Shown in pieces: positions 16,536 through 23,486 of a stretch of DNA of 35,192 nt (position 1 is the stretch's first letter; every line of letters starts with the position of its first letter). The position numbers and the translations under genes are program-made. The stretch is from Pseudomonadota bacterium (GTDB lineage Bacteria > Pseudomonadota > Alphaproteobacteria > Caulobacterales > Caulobacteraceae), in the NCBI GenBank assembly GCA_023434265.1, contig JAEYTA010000001.1, forward strand, positions 1 to 35,192. The letters run 5' to 3'. A model generated the notes under the pieces. It saw nothing but the letters and a program-made list of their open reading frames with translations. It had not been told where the DNA came from and did no database searches.

Positions 16536-17456
16536 TCAGCCCTCGGGAGCCCAGACGAAACCGTCCTGCCGACGTTCGAACCGGCCGAGGCCGGGGAAGG
16601 GGAAATGCCCGCCGTAGATGCGCAGGCCCTGGAGGGCGCCGCGCTCCAGCAACCCCTCCCGGGTGCGGATGGCCAGCGGGCTGTCGGTGTCCCAGCCGTT
16701 GACCAGCTCGGGTCGCTGCACCGAGACGATCGAGCTGTGCATGGCGTCGCCGATGTAGAGCAGGCGCTCGTCTCCGGACACGATCTCGTAGCCGCTGTGC
16801 CCCGGCGCGTGCCCGGGCAGGGCCACGGCCGTTATCGCCGGGGTCACGGCGGCGCCGGCCTCGAAGGTCTGCACCTTGGGAGCGATCAGCCGGGTGAGGT
16901 CGGCAAGGCGCGGCTCTTCGCGGATTTCCTCCCAGGTCGCGGCGTCCATCCGGATGGTCGCATTGGGGAAGGCAAGCGCCCCGTCGGCGGTCAGGCCGCC
17001 GACGTGATCCCCGTGGGCGTGCGAGATCAGGATGTCCGTGACCTGGCCCGGCTCCACGCCCGATGCGCGCAGCGACGCGGGCAACCGGTTCTCTGTGCCC
17101 ATGTCGCCGCCCGCCCCGGTGTCGATCAGCACCACCCGCGCCCCGTCGCGGACCAGCAGAGGCTGGATCGACAGGCGCACCGTCCCGTCCGCCACGCCGG
17201 CGGCGGTCAGCAGCGCGGCGGTCTGCGCCGGCGGCCACGGGTTCGCCTCCGCATCGCTCACCGGCAGGTTCAGCGTCCCGTCCCTCAGCGCCACAGCTTC
17301 CAGCGCGCCGATCCGGAACGGGTGGACGTCAGGCGAGGCGGCGACCGCGCGCGTCGGCGCTTCGCCTTCCACCGCCCTCCCGGGTTCGGACGAGCAACCC
17401 GCGGCGAAGACGGCGAGCATCAGGCCGGCGGCGGCGAGGCGGGCGTGGAAGGTCAT
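16536..17456 (-). CDS. Metallo-beta-lactamase-fold hydrolase, lipoprotein
   Basis: A 306-residue exported hydrolase. The N-terminus (LMLAVFAAGC) has a lipobox with Cys21. The metal-binding signature H146-x-H148-x-D150-H151 is in SHAHGDH, followed by His in PGHAPGHSGY, Asp in YIGDAMH and His in GGHFPFPG, a full dinuclear zinc set. The arrangement and the IQPLLVRDGARVVLIDTG strand resemble the lactonase/quinoprotein-relay type of MBL proteins rather than true beta-lactamases; the substrate is unknown. ATG 17456 has CGGAGA upstream. It sits between the superoxide dismutase gene and a secreted unknown, all on the minus strand. Confidence 0.88.
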   Translation of the reverse strand: MTFHARLAAAGLMLAVFAAGCSSEPGRAVEGEAPTRAVAASPDVHPFRIGALEAVALRDGTLNLPVSDAEANPWPPAQTAALLTAAGVADGTVRLSIQPLLVRDGARVVLIDTGAGGDMGTENRLPASLRASGVEPGQVTDILISHAHGDHVGGLTADGALAFPNATIRMDAATWEEIREEPRLADLTRLIAPKVQTFEAGAAVTPAITAVALPGHAPGHSGYEIVSGDERLLYIGDAMHSSIVSVQRPELVNGWDTDSPLAIRTREGLLERGALQGLRIYGGHFPFPGLGRFERRQDGFVWAPEG

Positions 17457-17483
17457 GGCGGTCTCCGTGAGGTCCGGGACGTG

Positions 17484-17520
17484 GCGCGGGCCGCCGGGCG
17501 CGAAACCCGGCGGCCCGCGC
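17484..17520 (-). terminator. Long hairpin after the superoxide dismutase gene
   Basis: A perfect 15-bp GC stem (17484-17498 with 17506-17520, loop of 7) begins 5 bases past the dismutase stop. No U run follows, so it is not a canonical Rho-independent terminator; it may end transcription with help, or protect the 3' end of the mRNA. Confidence 0.5.
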
Positions 17521-17525
17521 TGCGG

Positions 17526-18140
17526 TCAGGCGGTCGCGGCGGCGAACAGTTCGTTGGCCTTGTTCCAGTTCACCACCGACCAGAAGGCCTTCAGGTAGTC
17601 GGCCCGGCGGTTCTGGTACTTCAGGTAATAGGCGTGCTCCCACACGTCGGCGCCCAGCACCACCGCGCCCTTCTCGTCGGCCACGTCCATCAGCGGGTTG
17701 TCCTGGTTCGGCGTCGAGGTGATCTTCAGCTTGCCGTCCTGCACGATCAGCCAGGCCCAGCCCGAACCGAACTGGCCCGCGCCGGCGGCGTTGAAGTCCT
17801 CCTTGAACCTGTCCATCCCCCCGAGGTCGCGGTCGATCGCCGCCGCCAGCTCTGCCGACGGTTCGCCGGTCTGACCCTGAGGCGCCAGCAGCTCCCAGAA
17901 CAGGCTGTGGTTCCAGTGCCCGCCGCCGTTGTTGCGCACCGCCTTGGGCAGCTTCGACATGCCGGCGAACATCTCCTCCAGCGACTTGCCCCGCAGGCTC
18001 GTGTCCCCGTCCACCGCCTTGTTCAGGTTGTCGACGTAGGCCTGGTGGTGTTTGTCGTGGTGGAAGGTCATCGTCTCCTTGTCGATCGCCGGCTCCAGGG
18101 CGTCATAGGCGTACGGCAGGGGCGGAAGGGTGAAGGCCAT
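17526..18140 (-). CDS. sodA: Iron/manganese superoxide dismutase
   Basis: A 204-residue Fe/Mn-type dismutase that converts superoxide to oxygen and peroxide. Metal ligands are His27 (TFHHDKHH), His78 (HWNHSLFW), Asp165 and His169 (DVWEHAYY). Two outer-sphere positions point to a manganese type: Gly74 before the second His (NNGGGHWNHSLFW) and Gln146 in PNQDNPL, where iron enzymes usually have Gln and Ala. Metal choice is still only inferred. No signal peptide, so cytosolic. The frame is open upstream, but ATG 18140 with AGGAG seven bases before is the clear start. A strong hairpin follows the stop. Confidence 0.95.
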   Translation of the reverse strand: MAFTLPPLPYAYDALEPAIDKETMTFHHDKHHQAYVDNLNKAVDGDTSLRGKSLEEMFAGMSKLPKAVRNNGGGHWNHSLFWELLAPQGQTGEPSAELAAAIDRDLGGMDRFKEDFNAAGAGQFGSGWAWLIVQDGKLKITSTPNQDNPLMDVADEKGAVVLGADVWEHAYYLKYQNRRADYLKAFWSVVNWNKANELFAAATA

Positions 18141-18295
18141 GGGGAGGCTCCTGTTTCGACAAAGGGTACGCCGGCGCATGTAGGCTGCGCGACGGTCCGG
18201 CCCAAGGCGCATGCGACGATTTCCGTCAGGTTCCGAACGCTTGTCTCGCCGCCCCGTTCGCCGGAGGGTGCCGCCTCGAACGGGAGGGAGCGGCG

Positions 18296-18631
18296 ATGGG
18301 GCGGTGGAGGATCGTTGCGATCGCGGGGCTGGGGCTCGGTCTGTCGGGCTGCGCCAGCGACCCCGAGTTCTGGGACAACCTGGCCTATGGCCTCGACACC
18401 CTCGCCTACGAGCTGGAGAACCAGCCGGTCTGCAACTGGTACACCGACCGCTACGGGGTCGTGCGCCAGCACTGCGAACCCGCCTGGGCCGCCGGCCAGC
18501 CGGTCTACGTCGCGCCGGTCTACGTCGACGATCGCCCCCGCCGCGACCAGCATGACCACCACCGCGGTCGGCGCGACCACGACCGTCGCCACGACGGCGA
18601 CCGCGGCGGCCGCCGGGGCCGCAAGGGCTAG
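18296..18631 (+). CDS. Small lipoprotein with His/Asp/Arg-rich tail
   Basis: A 111-residue lipoprotein: signal VAIAGLGLGLSGC with lipobox Cys19. The middle part (DPEFWDNLAYGLDTLAYELE, then CNWYTDRYGVVRQHCEP with two Cys) looks folded. The last 35 residues are almost only His, Asp, Arg and Gly (starting at RPRRDQHDHHRGRRDHDRR), which could bind metal ions or anionic polymers. I do not recognise the family. ATG 18296 is preceded by GGGAGGGAG. It is divergent from the dismutase gene and converges with the next gene, sharing CTAG at 18628-18631 as both stop codons. Confidence 0.75.
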   Translation: MGRWRIVAIAGLGLGLSGCASDPEFWDNLAYGLDTLAYELENQPVCNWYTDRYGVVRQHCEPAWAAGQPVYVAPVYVDDRPRRDQHDHHRGRRDHDRRHDGDRGGRRGRKG

Positions 18632-19593
18632 AGCAGGCCGCTCAGCCAGTGCATGACGTTCAGGCCGAAGCGGGCGTTGCCCGGGGCCGCGTTCATGCCG
18701 AACCGCCGGTCCGGCTGGCCGGAGTCGGGCGGGAAGCGGATCAGCTGGGCCGACAGCATCCCCGCCTCGCCCAACACCACCACCCGGCCCTGCCCGTGCT
18801 CGAACGCCAGCGCCTGGGCCGGCAGCGCCGGAGACGACAGCTCGGCCACCGCCGCCTCCGCGCCCGTCCCCGTCTCGCCGGCCTGTTCCAGCCGATCCGC
18901 CAGCGCCTGCAGCGTCGGCAGGTCCCGCGCTTCCCGGGCGCCGTCGGTCATCGGCAGCAGCACCGCCGCCCCGGCCGGTCCGGCCAGCGACTGGCCCGTG
19001 AAGGCGGTCACGCTCTCGACCTTCTCCCCCTCGTCCCGTCCGAGGAGGATCGGATGCGGATCGAAGGCCTCGGCCGGATAGGTCAGATTGGTGGTCAGGT
19101 TCAGCTCGTCCGGCATGGCGAAGGCGTAGCCCTGGCCCATCCGCACCCCGAAGGCCGCCGCCAGCGGCGCCGCAGCGCTCCCGAACGGCGCATGATCGGC
19201 GATCAGCAGCAGCCGTCCGCCGCCCTGCACCCAAGCCTCCACCGCCGCGATCTCGCGGTCGGTGAAGATCGGCCCCGCCGGCTCGTGCACGGCCCCGGCG
19301 TTGGCGATCACCAGCACGTCGACGTCATCCAGCCCGCCGGCGTCGAAGGCCGCGGTTCCGCCCCGCACCTCGTAGCCGTCGGCCCTCAGCAGGGCGGCGA
19401 AGGGGGCGTACTGGCCATCGACGGTGTGGAAGTTGAAGTGCGCCCCGTCGATCACGACCCGTGGCCCGTCCGCCGCATAGGCCGGTCGTTCGACGGTCGG
19501 AACGAAGTTCGGGTCGACCATCTGCTGCCGGGCGGCGGCGGGGGCGGCGACCGCCAGGGCGGCGAGGCCGAGGAACACGGCGGTCAGTCTCAT
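18628..19593 (-). CDS. Exported DUF4350/GATase-like protein
   Basis: A 321-residue exported protein. MRLTAVFLGLAALAVAAPAAA is a Sec signal with an AxA site. The mature part has a class-I glutamine-amidotransferase-like fold: VVIDGAHFNFHTVDGQYAPFA, DDVDVLVIANAG, FTDREIAAVEAWVQGGGRLLLIADHAPFG and GQGRVVVLGEAGMLSAQL follow the pattern of DUF4350 proteins, which may sense or bind rather than catalyse. No nucleophile Cys at the usual elbow is seen, so enzymatic amidotransferase activity is unlikely. ATG 19593 has GGAGG seven bases upstream; the longer frame is rejected. The stop shares CTAG with the convergent lipoprotein. Confidence 0.75.
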   Translation of the reverse strand: MRLTAVFLGLAALAVAAPAAARQQMVDPNFVPTVERPAYAADGPRVVIDGAHFNFHTVDGQYAPFAALLRADGYEVRGGTAAFDAGGLDDVDVLVIANAGAVHEPAGPIFTDREIAAVEAWVQGGGRLLLIADHAPFGSAAAPLAAAFGVRMGQGYAFAMPDELNLTTNLTYPAEAFDPHPILLGRDEGEKVESVTAFTGQSLAGPAGAAVLLPMTDGAREARDLPTLQALADRLEQAGETGTGAEAAVAELSSPALPAQALAFEHGQGRVVVLGEAGMLSAQLIRFPPDSGQPDRRFGMNAAPGNARFGLNVMHWLSGLL

Positions 19594-19636
19594 GGGGAAG
19601 CCTCCAGCGACCGCTCCTCCTATCACGAACGGCGGT

Positions 19637-19873
19637 TCAGACCTTCCCCACATGCGCCTTCAGGCAGTCGCGGACGGCGCGCTTCAGGTCCCCCGGCGCC
19701 GACGGCTCGTCGATGCCCTCGGCCTCGAGCGCGGCGCGGACGCCGGCGTCCAGCCCCTTGGGCAGGGCCGCGATCACCCGCTTCTCGCCCTTCGGATGCA
19801 GACAGATTCCGACCTGCCGGCACAGATCCGCGAACATGGCGTCGTAGTTCGGTTCGGCGCGATCCTCGGTCAT
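19637..19873 (-). CDS. Small hypothetical protein after fghA
   Basis: A 78-residue soluble protein (MTEDRAEPNYDAMFADLCRQ start) with two Cys and a mixed helix pattern. I do not recognise a domain. It starts three bases after the fghA stop on the same strand, so it must be on the fghA transcript, and its GC3 pattern fits real coding. It may be a conserved Caulobacterales companion of fghA, but that is inference. No signal peptide or membrane segment is present. Confidence 0.65.
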   Translation of the reverse strand: MTEDRAEPNYDAMFADLCRQVGICLHPKGEKRVIAALPKGLDAGVRAALEAEGIDEPSAPGDLKRAVRDCLKAHVGKV

Positions 19874-19876
19874 GGC

Positions 19877-20710
19877 TCAATCCTTCAGCCGCTGCGCATG
19901 GAAGCCGATGTGGTCGGCGATGAAGCTGGCCATGAAGAAGTAGGAGTGGTCGTACCCCGGCTGCATCCGCAGGGTCAGCTTCTGGCCCGCCGCCTGCGCC
20001 GCCTCGACCAGCAGTTCCGGCTTCAGCTGTTCGGCCAGGAACGGATCGGCGTCGCCCTGGTCGACCAGGATGTCGTCGTAGCAGCCCGCGCCGACGCCGG
20101 CCTCGATCAGTCGCGCCGCGTCGTGCCTGGCCCACTCCGTCCGATCATCGCCGAGATAGGCCGCAAACGCCTTCTCGCCCCACGGACAGCGGGTCGGCGA
20201 GACGATCGGGGCGAAGGCGGAGACGCTGCGGAACAGGTCCGGATGCTTCAGCGCCAGCGTCAGCGCCCCGTGCCCGCCCATCGAATGGCCCGAGATCGAC
20301 CGCGCCCCCGTCGTCGGAAGTTCGCGGTCGATCAGCCCGACCAGTTCCTCGACGACATAGCTCTCCATGCGGAAGTGCGGGACCCACGGCTGCTGCGTCG
20401 CGTCGACGTAGAAGCCGGCCCCCTGCCCCAGATCGTACGCCGGGTCGTCGGCCACGCCCTCGCCGCGCGGCGAGGTATCGGGCGCGACGACGATCACACC
20501 ATGCCCGGCCGCCGCCTCATAGGCCCCGGCCTTGGTGGTGAAGTTGTCCTCGGTGCAGGTCAGGCCGCTCAGCCAGATCAGCACCGGAAACGGCCCCTCG
20601 CCCGGCGGGACGAACACCGACAGCGTCATCGGCGTGCCGGTGACGGCGCTGTCGTGGCGCAGGTAGCGGAGGGTCCCGCCGTGGACGATGTGGGTCTTGA
20701 GGGTTTCCAT
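19877..20710 (-). CDS. fghA: S-formylglutathione hydrolase
   Basis: A 277-residue alpha/beta-hydrolase of the esterase D family, which releases formate and glutathione from S-formylglutathione, the second step of glutathione-dependent formaldehyde oxidation. The catalytic triad is Ser143 (GHSMGGHGAL), Asp222 (DQGDADPFL) and His255 (PGYDHSYFFM). LSGLTCTEDNFTTKAGA is the family oxyanion-side motif and APDTSPRG is also conserved. The true start is ATG 20710; the frame runs on upstream by chance. frmA, whose product makes the substrate, lies 1.3 kb upstream on the same strand with two VOC genes and a TonB-like gene between. Confidence 0.96.
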   Translation of the reverse strand: METLKTHIVHGGTLRYLRHDSAVTGTPMTLSVFVPPGEGPFPVLIWLSGLTCTEDNFTTKAGAYEAAAGHGVIVVAPDTSPRGEGVADDPAYDLGQGAGFYVDATQQPWVPHFRMESYVVEELVGLIDRELPTTGARSISGHSMGGHGALTLALKHPDLFRSVSAFAPIVSPTRCPWGEKAFAAYLGDDRTEWARHDAARLIEAGVGAGCYDDILVDQGDADPFLAEQLKPELLVEAAQAAGQKLTLRMQPGYDHSYFFMASFIADHIGFHAQRLKD

Positions 20711-20751
20711 CCGCCGACCTCTACCCCCGCGGCCCTGTTCCCGAAACCCGC

Positions 20752-21135
20752 TCACCCCATGCGATGCAGCGCGCAGACCTTGTTGCCGTCCGGATCGCGC
20801 AGATAGGCGAGGTAGAGCCTGCCCAAGGCGCCTTCGCGCAGGCCCGGCGGGTCCTCGATCGAACGCCCGCCCGCCGCCGCGCCCGCGTCGTGGAAGGCGT
20901 GCACCATCTCCGGCGTCTTCGCCGCGAAGCCGATGGTGCCGCCATTGGCGTGGCAGGCCGGCTCGCCGTCGATCGGCTTGCCGACCGCGAAGGCGCCCCG
21001 CTGGGTACGCCACCAGTAACGCCCCTTGGGATCCGGCCCCTGCGCCGGCTCGATCCCCAGCGCCCCCAGCGCCGCATCGTAGAACCGCCGCGACGCCTCC
21101 ACGTCGTTCGCGCCGACGGTGATGTGGGTGAACAT
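20752..21135 (-). CDS. VOC family protein (glyoxalase-like)
   Basis: A 127-residue vicinal-oxygen-chelate protein. MFTHITVGANDVEASRRFYDAAL is the typical first beta-alpha-beta unit, and YLRDPDGNKVCALHRMG is the typical last strand. Metal-ligand candidates are His4 and the C-terminal region. In cells the group includes glyoxalase I and dioxygenases; the substrate here is unknown, but the location between frmA and fghA suggests a thiol or aldehyde conjugate. The gene starts at 21135, with GGAGGGAAGG just upstream, and an operator-like palindrome sits 24 bases before the start. Confidence 0.85.
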   Translation of the reverse strand: MFTHITVGANDVEASRRFYDAALGALGIEPAQGPDPKGRYWWRTQRGAFAVGKPIDGEPACHANGGTIGFAAKTPEMVHAFHDAGAAAGGRSIEDPPGLREGALGRLYLAYLRDPDGNKVCALHRMG

Positions 21136-21158
21136 GGCCTTCCCTCCTGCCGTGAAGC

Positions 21159-21183
21159 TCAGTCCGTTTCTTTAGCGAACTGA
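21159..21183. promoter_or_regulatory. Operator-like inverted repeat before the VOC gene
   Basis: Two 10-base half-sites, TCAGTCCGTT and AGCGAACTGA, are inverted around TCTTT and match at 8 of 10 positions. Lying 24-48 bases upstream of the VOC start, in a locally AT-richer spacer, this looks like a TetR- or ArsR-type operator. No such regulator gene is in the window. Confidence 0.45.
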
Positions 21184-21202
21184 CACGACATGGCAAGGGG
21201 CG

Positions 21203-21580
21203 TCAGGCAGCCGGTCCGCCGCCCGGGTCTTCGGGATCGGGGAAGTAGAGTTCGTTGCCGTCCGGATCGGCGACGATCAGGGTGCGATAGCCCCACCAGC
21301 CCCACCTCGCGGCCACGCCCTGCTCCTCGAGCATCGCCGGCAGGGCCTTCCAGTCCTCGGCCGTCAACTCGATGAACAGCATCCCCTTGCCGACCTTGTC
21401 GGGCCACTGGCTGCACAGGATGATCTCCGCGTCGTCCCGATTGATCTGGGAGACGAATTTGCGGCCCGCGTCGTCATTGAAGGACCAGGCCTCCGAGAAC
21501 CCCAACCGGTTGACGTAGAAGGCGGTCGCCGCGTCCACGTCGGCCATGTGCAGCATCGGACGCGAGTACCATATGCCCAT
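21203..21580 (-). CDS. VOC family protein (bleomycin-resistance-like)
   Basis: A 125-residue VOC-superfamily protein. The first repeat is PMLHMADVDAATAFYVNRLGF and the last motif is GYRTLIVADPDGNELYFPDP, with the conserved Glu in NELYF as a metal-ligand position and His11 as another. It resembles the glyoxalase/bleomycin-resistance group; the substrate is unknown. ATG 21580 has GGAGG six bases upstream. It lies 20 bases after the TonB-like gene and 67 bases before the other VOC gene, inside the frmA-fghA group, so it is likely read with frmA. Confidence 0.83.
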   Translation of the reverse strand: MGIWYSRPMLHMADVDAATAFYVNRLGFSEAWSFNDDAGRKFVSQINRDDAEIILCSQWPDKVGKGMLFIELTAEDWKALPAMLEEQGVAARWGWWGYRTLIVADPDGNELYFPDPEDPGGGPAA

Positions 21581-21600
21581 GTCGGCCTCCGGTGAGCGAC

Positions 21601-21981
21601 CTATTCGTCCAGGGTGAAGCTTACCAGGGTCACGGCCGTCCAGGGCTCGGGCTGCGGACGGAAGCGGAACGACTTCAGCCAGGCGCCTACCACCGCAATG
21701 TCGTTCGCGCCGGCCAATTCCCCGCGCAGCCGCTCGACATTCTCGACAGCCCCGTCGGCCTTCACCCGCAGGCTCCAGACACCGCAGCCGCTGCGGGGGA
21801 TTCCCGTCGGCAGGGACTCGAATATCGTCATGTCGCCCATTTCGGCGACCCGCTGGGCTGCGAGCGCATCCTGCGCCCGCTCGGCCTGCGAGAGCTCGCA
21901 AGGCGCGGTCGCCTGGGCCGCCGCGACGCCCGCGAAGGACAAGGCCAGCGTCGTGGCCAGGAGAAGACCGACCGGGCGCAT
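21601..21981 (-). CDS. Small secreted TonB C-terminal-like protein
   Basis: A 126-residue protein with a clear signal peptide (MRPVGLLLATTLALSFAGVAAAQA). The mature part ends in a TonB C-terminal-like unit: VWSLRVKADGAVENVERL... then AWLKSFRFRPQPEPWTAVTLVSF, which is the strand-helix-strand order of that domain. Two Cys (APCELS, SGCGVWS) may form a disulfide. It has no membrane anchor or Pro-rich spacer, so it is not a classical TonB. Its ATG overlaps the frmA stop by one base (TGATG), an unusual partner for a cytosolic dehydrogenase. Confidence 0.72.
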   Translation of the reverse strand: MRPVGLLLATTLALSFAGVAAAQATAPCELSQAERAQDALAAQRVAEMGDMTIFESLPTGIPRSGCGVWSLRVKADGAVENVERLRGELAGANDIAVVGAWLKSFRFRPQPEPWTAVTLVSFTLDE

Positions 21982-23087
21982 CAGAACACCACCACGCTGC
22001 GGATGCTCTCGCCCGCATGCATCAGATCGAACGCCTCGTTGATCCGCTCCAGCGGCAGCGTATGCGTGATCATCGGGTCGATCTCGATCTTCCCGTCCAT
22101 GTACCAGTCGACGATCTTCGGCGTATCGGTGCGCCCGCGCGCGCCGCCGAAGGCCGAGCCGCGCCACACCCGGCCGGTGACCAGCTGGAACGGCCGGGTG
22201 GCGATCTCCTTGCCCGCCTCGGCCACGCCGATGATGACGCTCTCGCCCCAGCCGCGGTGGCACGCCTCCAGCGCCTGGCGCATGACCACGGTGTTGCCCG
22301 TGCAGTCGAAGGTGTAGTCGGCCCCGCCGCCGGTCAGTTCGACCAGATGGGCGACGACGTCGTCCACGCCCTTCGGATTGACGAAATGGGTCATGCCGAA
22401 ACGGCGGCCCCATTCCTCCTTGGACGGATTGATGTCGACGCCGACGATCATGTCGGCCCCGACCATCTTCAGCCCCTGGATGACGTTCAGGCCGATGCCG
22501 CCCAGGCCGAAGACCACGCAGTTCGCGCCCGGCTCGACCTTGGCCGTATTGACCACCGCGCCGACGCCGGTGGTCACGCCGCAGCCGACATAGCAGGCCT
22601 TGTCGAACGGCGCGTCCTTGCGGATCTTCGCCACCGCGATCTCGGGCAGCACCGTGTAGTTCGAGAAGGTCGAACAGCCCATGTAGTGGGCGATGGCCTG
22701 ACCCTTGTAGCTGAAGCGGCTGGTCCCGTCGGGCATGAGCCCCTTGCCCTGCGTCCCCCGGATCGCCGTGCACAGGTTGGTCTTGCGGCTCAGGCACGAC
22801 TTACACTGGCGGCATTCCGGCGTGTACAGCGGGATCACATGGTCGCCGACCGCGACCGAGGTCACGCCTGCGCCCACCTCGACCACCACGCCCGCGCCCT
22901 CGTGGCCGAGGATCGAGGGGAAGATGCTCTCGCTGTCCAGCCCGTCCAGCGTGTAGGCGTCGGTGTGGCAGACCCCCGTCGCCTTGATCTCGACCAGCAC
23001 CTCCCCGGCGCGCGGCCCCTCCAGATCGACCTCGACGATCTCCAGCGGACGTTTGGCCTCGAAGGCGACGGCGGCGGGGGTTTTCAT
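21981..23087 (-). CDS. frmA: S-(hydroxymethyl)glutathione dehydrogenase (class III ADH)
   Basis: A 368-residue zinc alcohol dehydrogenase, class III. It oxidises S-hydroxymethylglutathione, formed from formaldehyde and glutathione, to S-formylglutathione with NAD+, and also reduces S-nitrosoglutathione. Catalytic zinc ligands are Cys40 and His62 (GHEGAG) with the Cys of YVGCGV; structural zinc Cys are 92, 95, 98 and 106. The NAD-binding glycines are in VFGLGGIGLNV. Length 368 is typical. ATG 23087 has AGGAG about nine bases upstream. It leads the group ending with fghA. The gene is also called adhC. Confidence 0.97.
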   Translation of the reverse strand: MKTPAAVAFEAKRPLEIVEVDLEGPRAGEVLVEIKATGVCHTDAYTLDGLDSESIFPSILGHEGAGVVVEVGAGVTSVAVGDHVIPLYTPECRQCKSCLSRKTNLCTAIRGTQGKGLMPDGTSRFSYKGQAIAHYMGCSTFSNYTVLPEIAVAKIRKDAPFDKACYVGCGVTTGVGAVVNTAKVEPGANCVVFGLGGIGLNVIQGLKMVGADMIVGVDINPSKEEWGRRFGMTHFVNPKGVDDVVAHLVELTGGGADYTFDCTGNTVVMRQALEACHRGWGESVIIGVAEAGKEIATRPFQLVTGRVWRGSAFGGARGRTDTPKIVDWYMDGKIEIDPMITHTLPLERINEAFDLMHAGESIRSVVVF

Positions 23088-23486
23088 GGTGAGGTCTCCT
23101 GAACTGACGAGGGAGGGGTCGCACCGACGCCGCAGGCTGGCAAGGCCGATCGCGCGCCACCCCGGGGCGACAAGGCGCCCTGGCGGGAAAATCGCGAAAA
23201 GCTGTCTTGTGGAGACATTGTCCTCCTTCCCCCTGCCGCGCCCGGCCGCCGCGTTCAGTCGGGGGGCCGGACCGGGTCCGCGCACCCCGGCCGACCTTAC
23301 CCGGCGAGCGGATTCCTGGCGGCCTTCCCGCGGCTGATCGCAGAATGGACCACCGGGACGACAGAAGCGGACGCGCCCCCGGAGGCTGACCGGCAAGCCA
23401 ACGCCGGGAAGGGCACGGAAAGGCAGGGAAAGGGTTGCAAAGGGGCGCGAAGGAAGGTCTCGAGAGTCTCGCTTCCGGAGCGACGC
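23088..23486. other. Divergent promoter region of frmA and the sirtuin gene
   Basis: This 399-base gap has no credible gene. It must hold promoters for frmA (left) and the sirtuin (right). I see an interrupted inverted repeat at 23211-23226 (GGAGACATTGTCCTCC, imperfect) and a palindrome CGAGAGTCTCG at 23461-23471 with a GANTC site inside, just before the sirtuin start. No convincing -35/-10 pair was found. The rest is GC-rich and featureless. Confidence 0.5.

Noticed and set aside
18141..18212. Longer N-terminus for the superoxide dismutase
   Set aside because: The added residues are Arg-rich and unlike the family, and AGGAG precedes ATG 18140.
15993..18656. An 887-codon plus-strand frame opposite the secreted unknown, MBL protein and dismutase
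   Set aside because: A mirror of strongly coding minus-strand genes with low-complexity composition.
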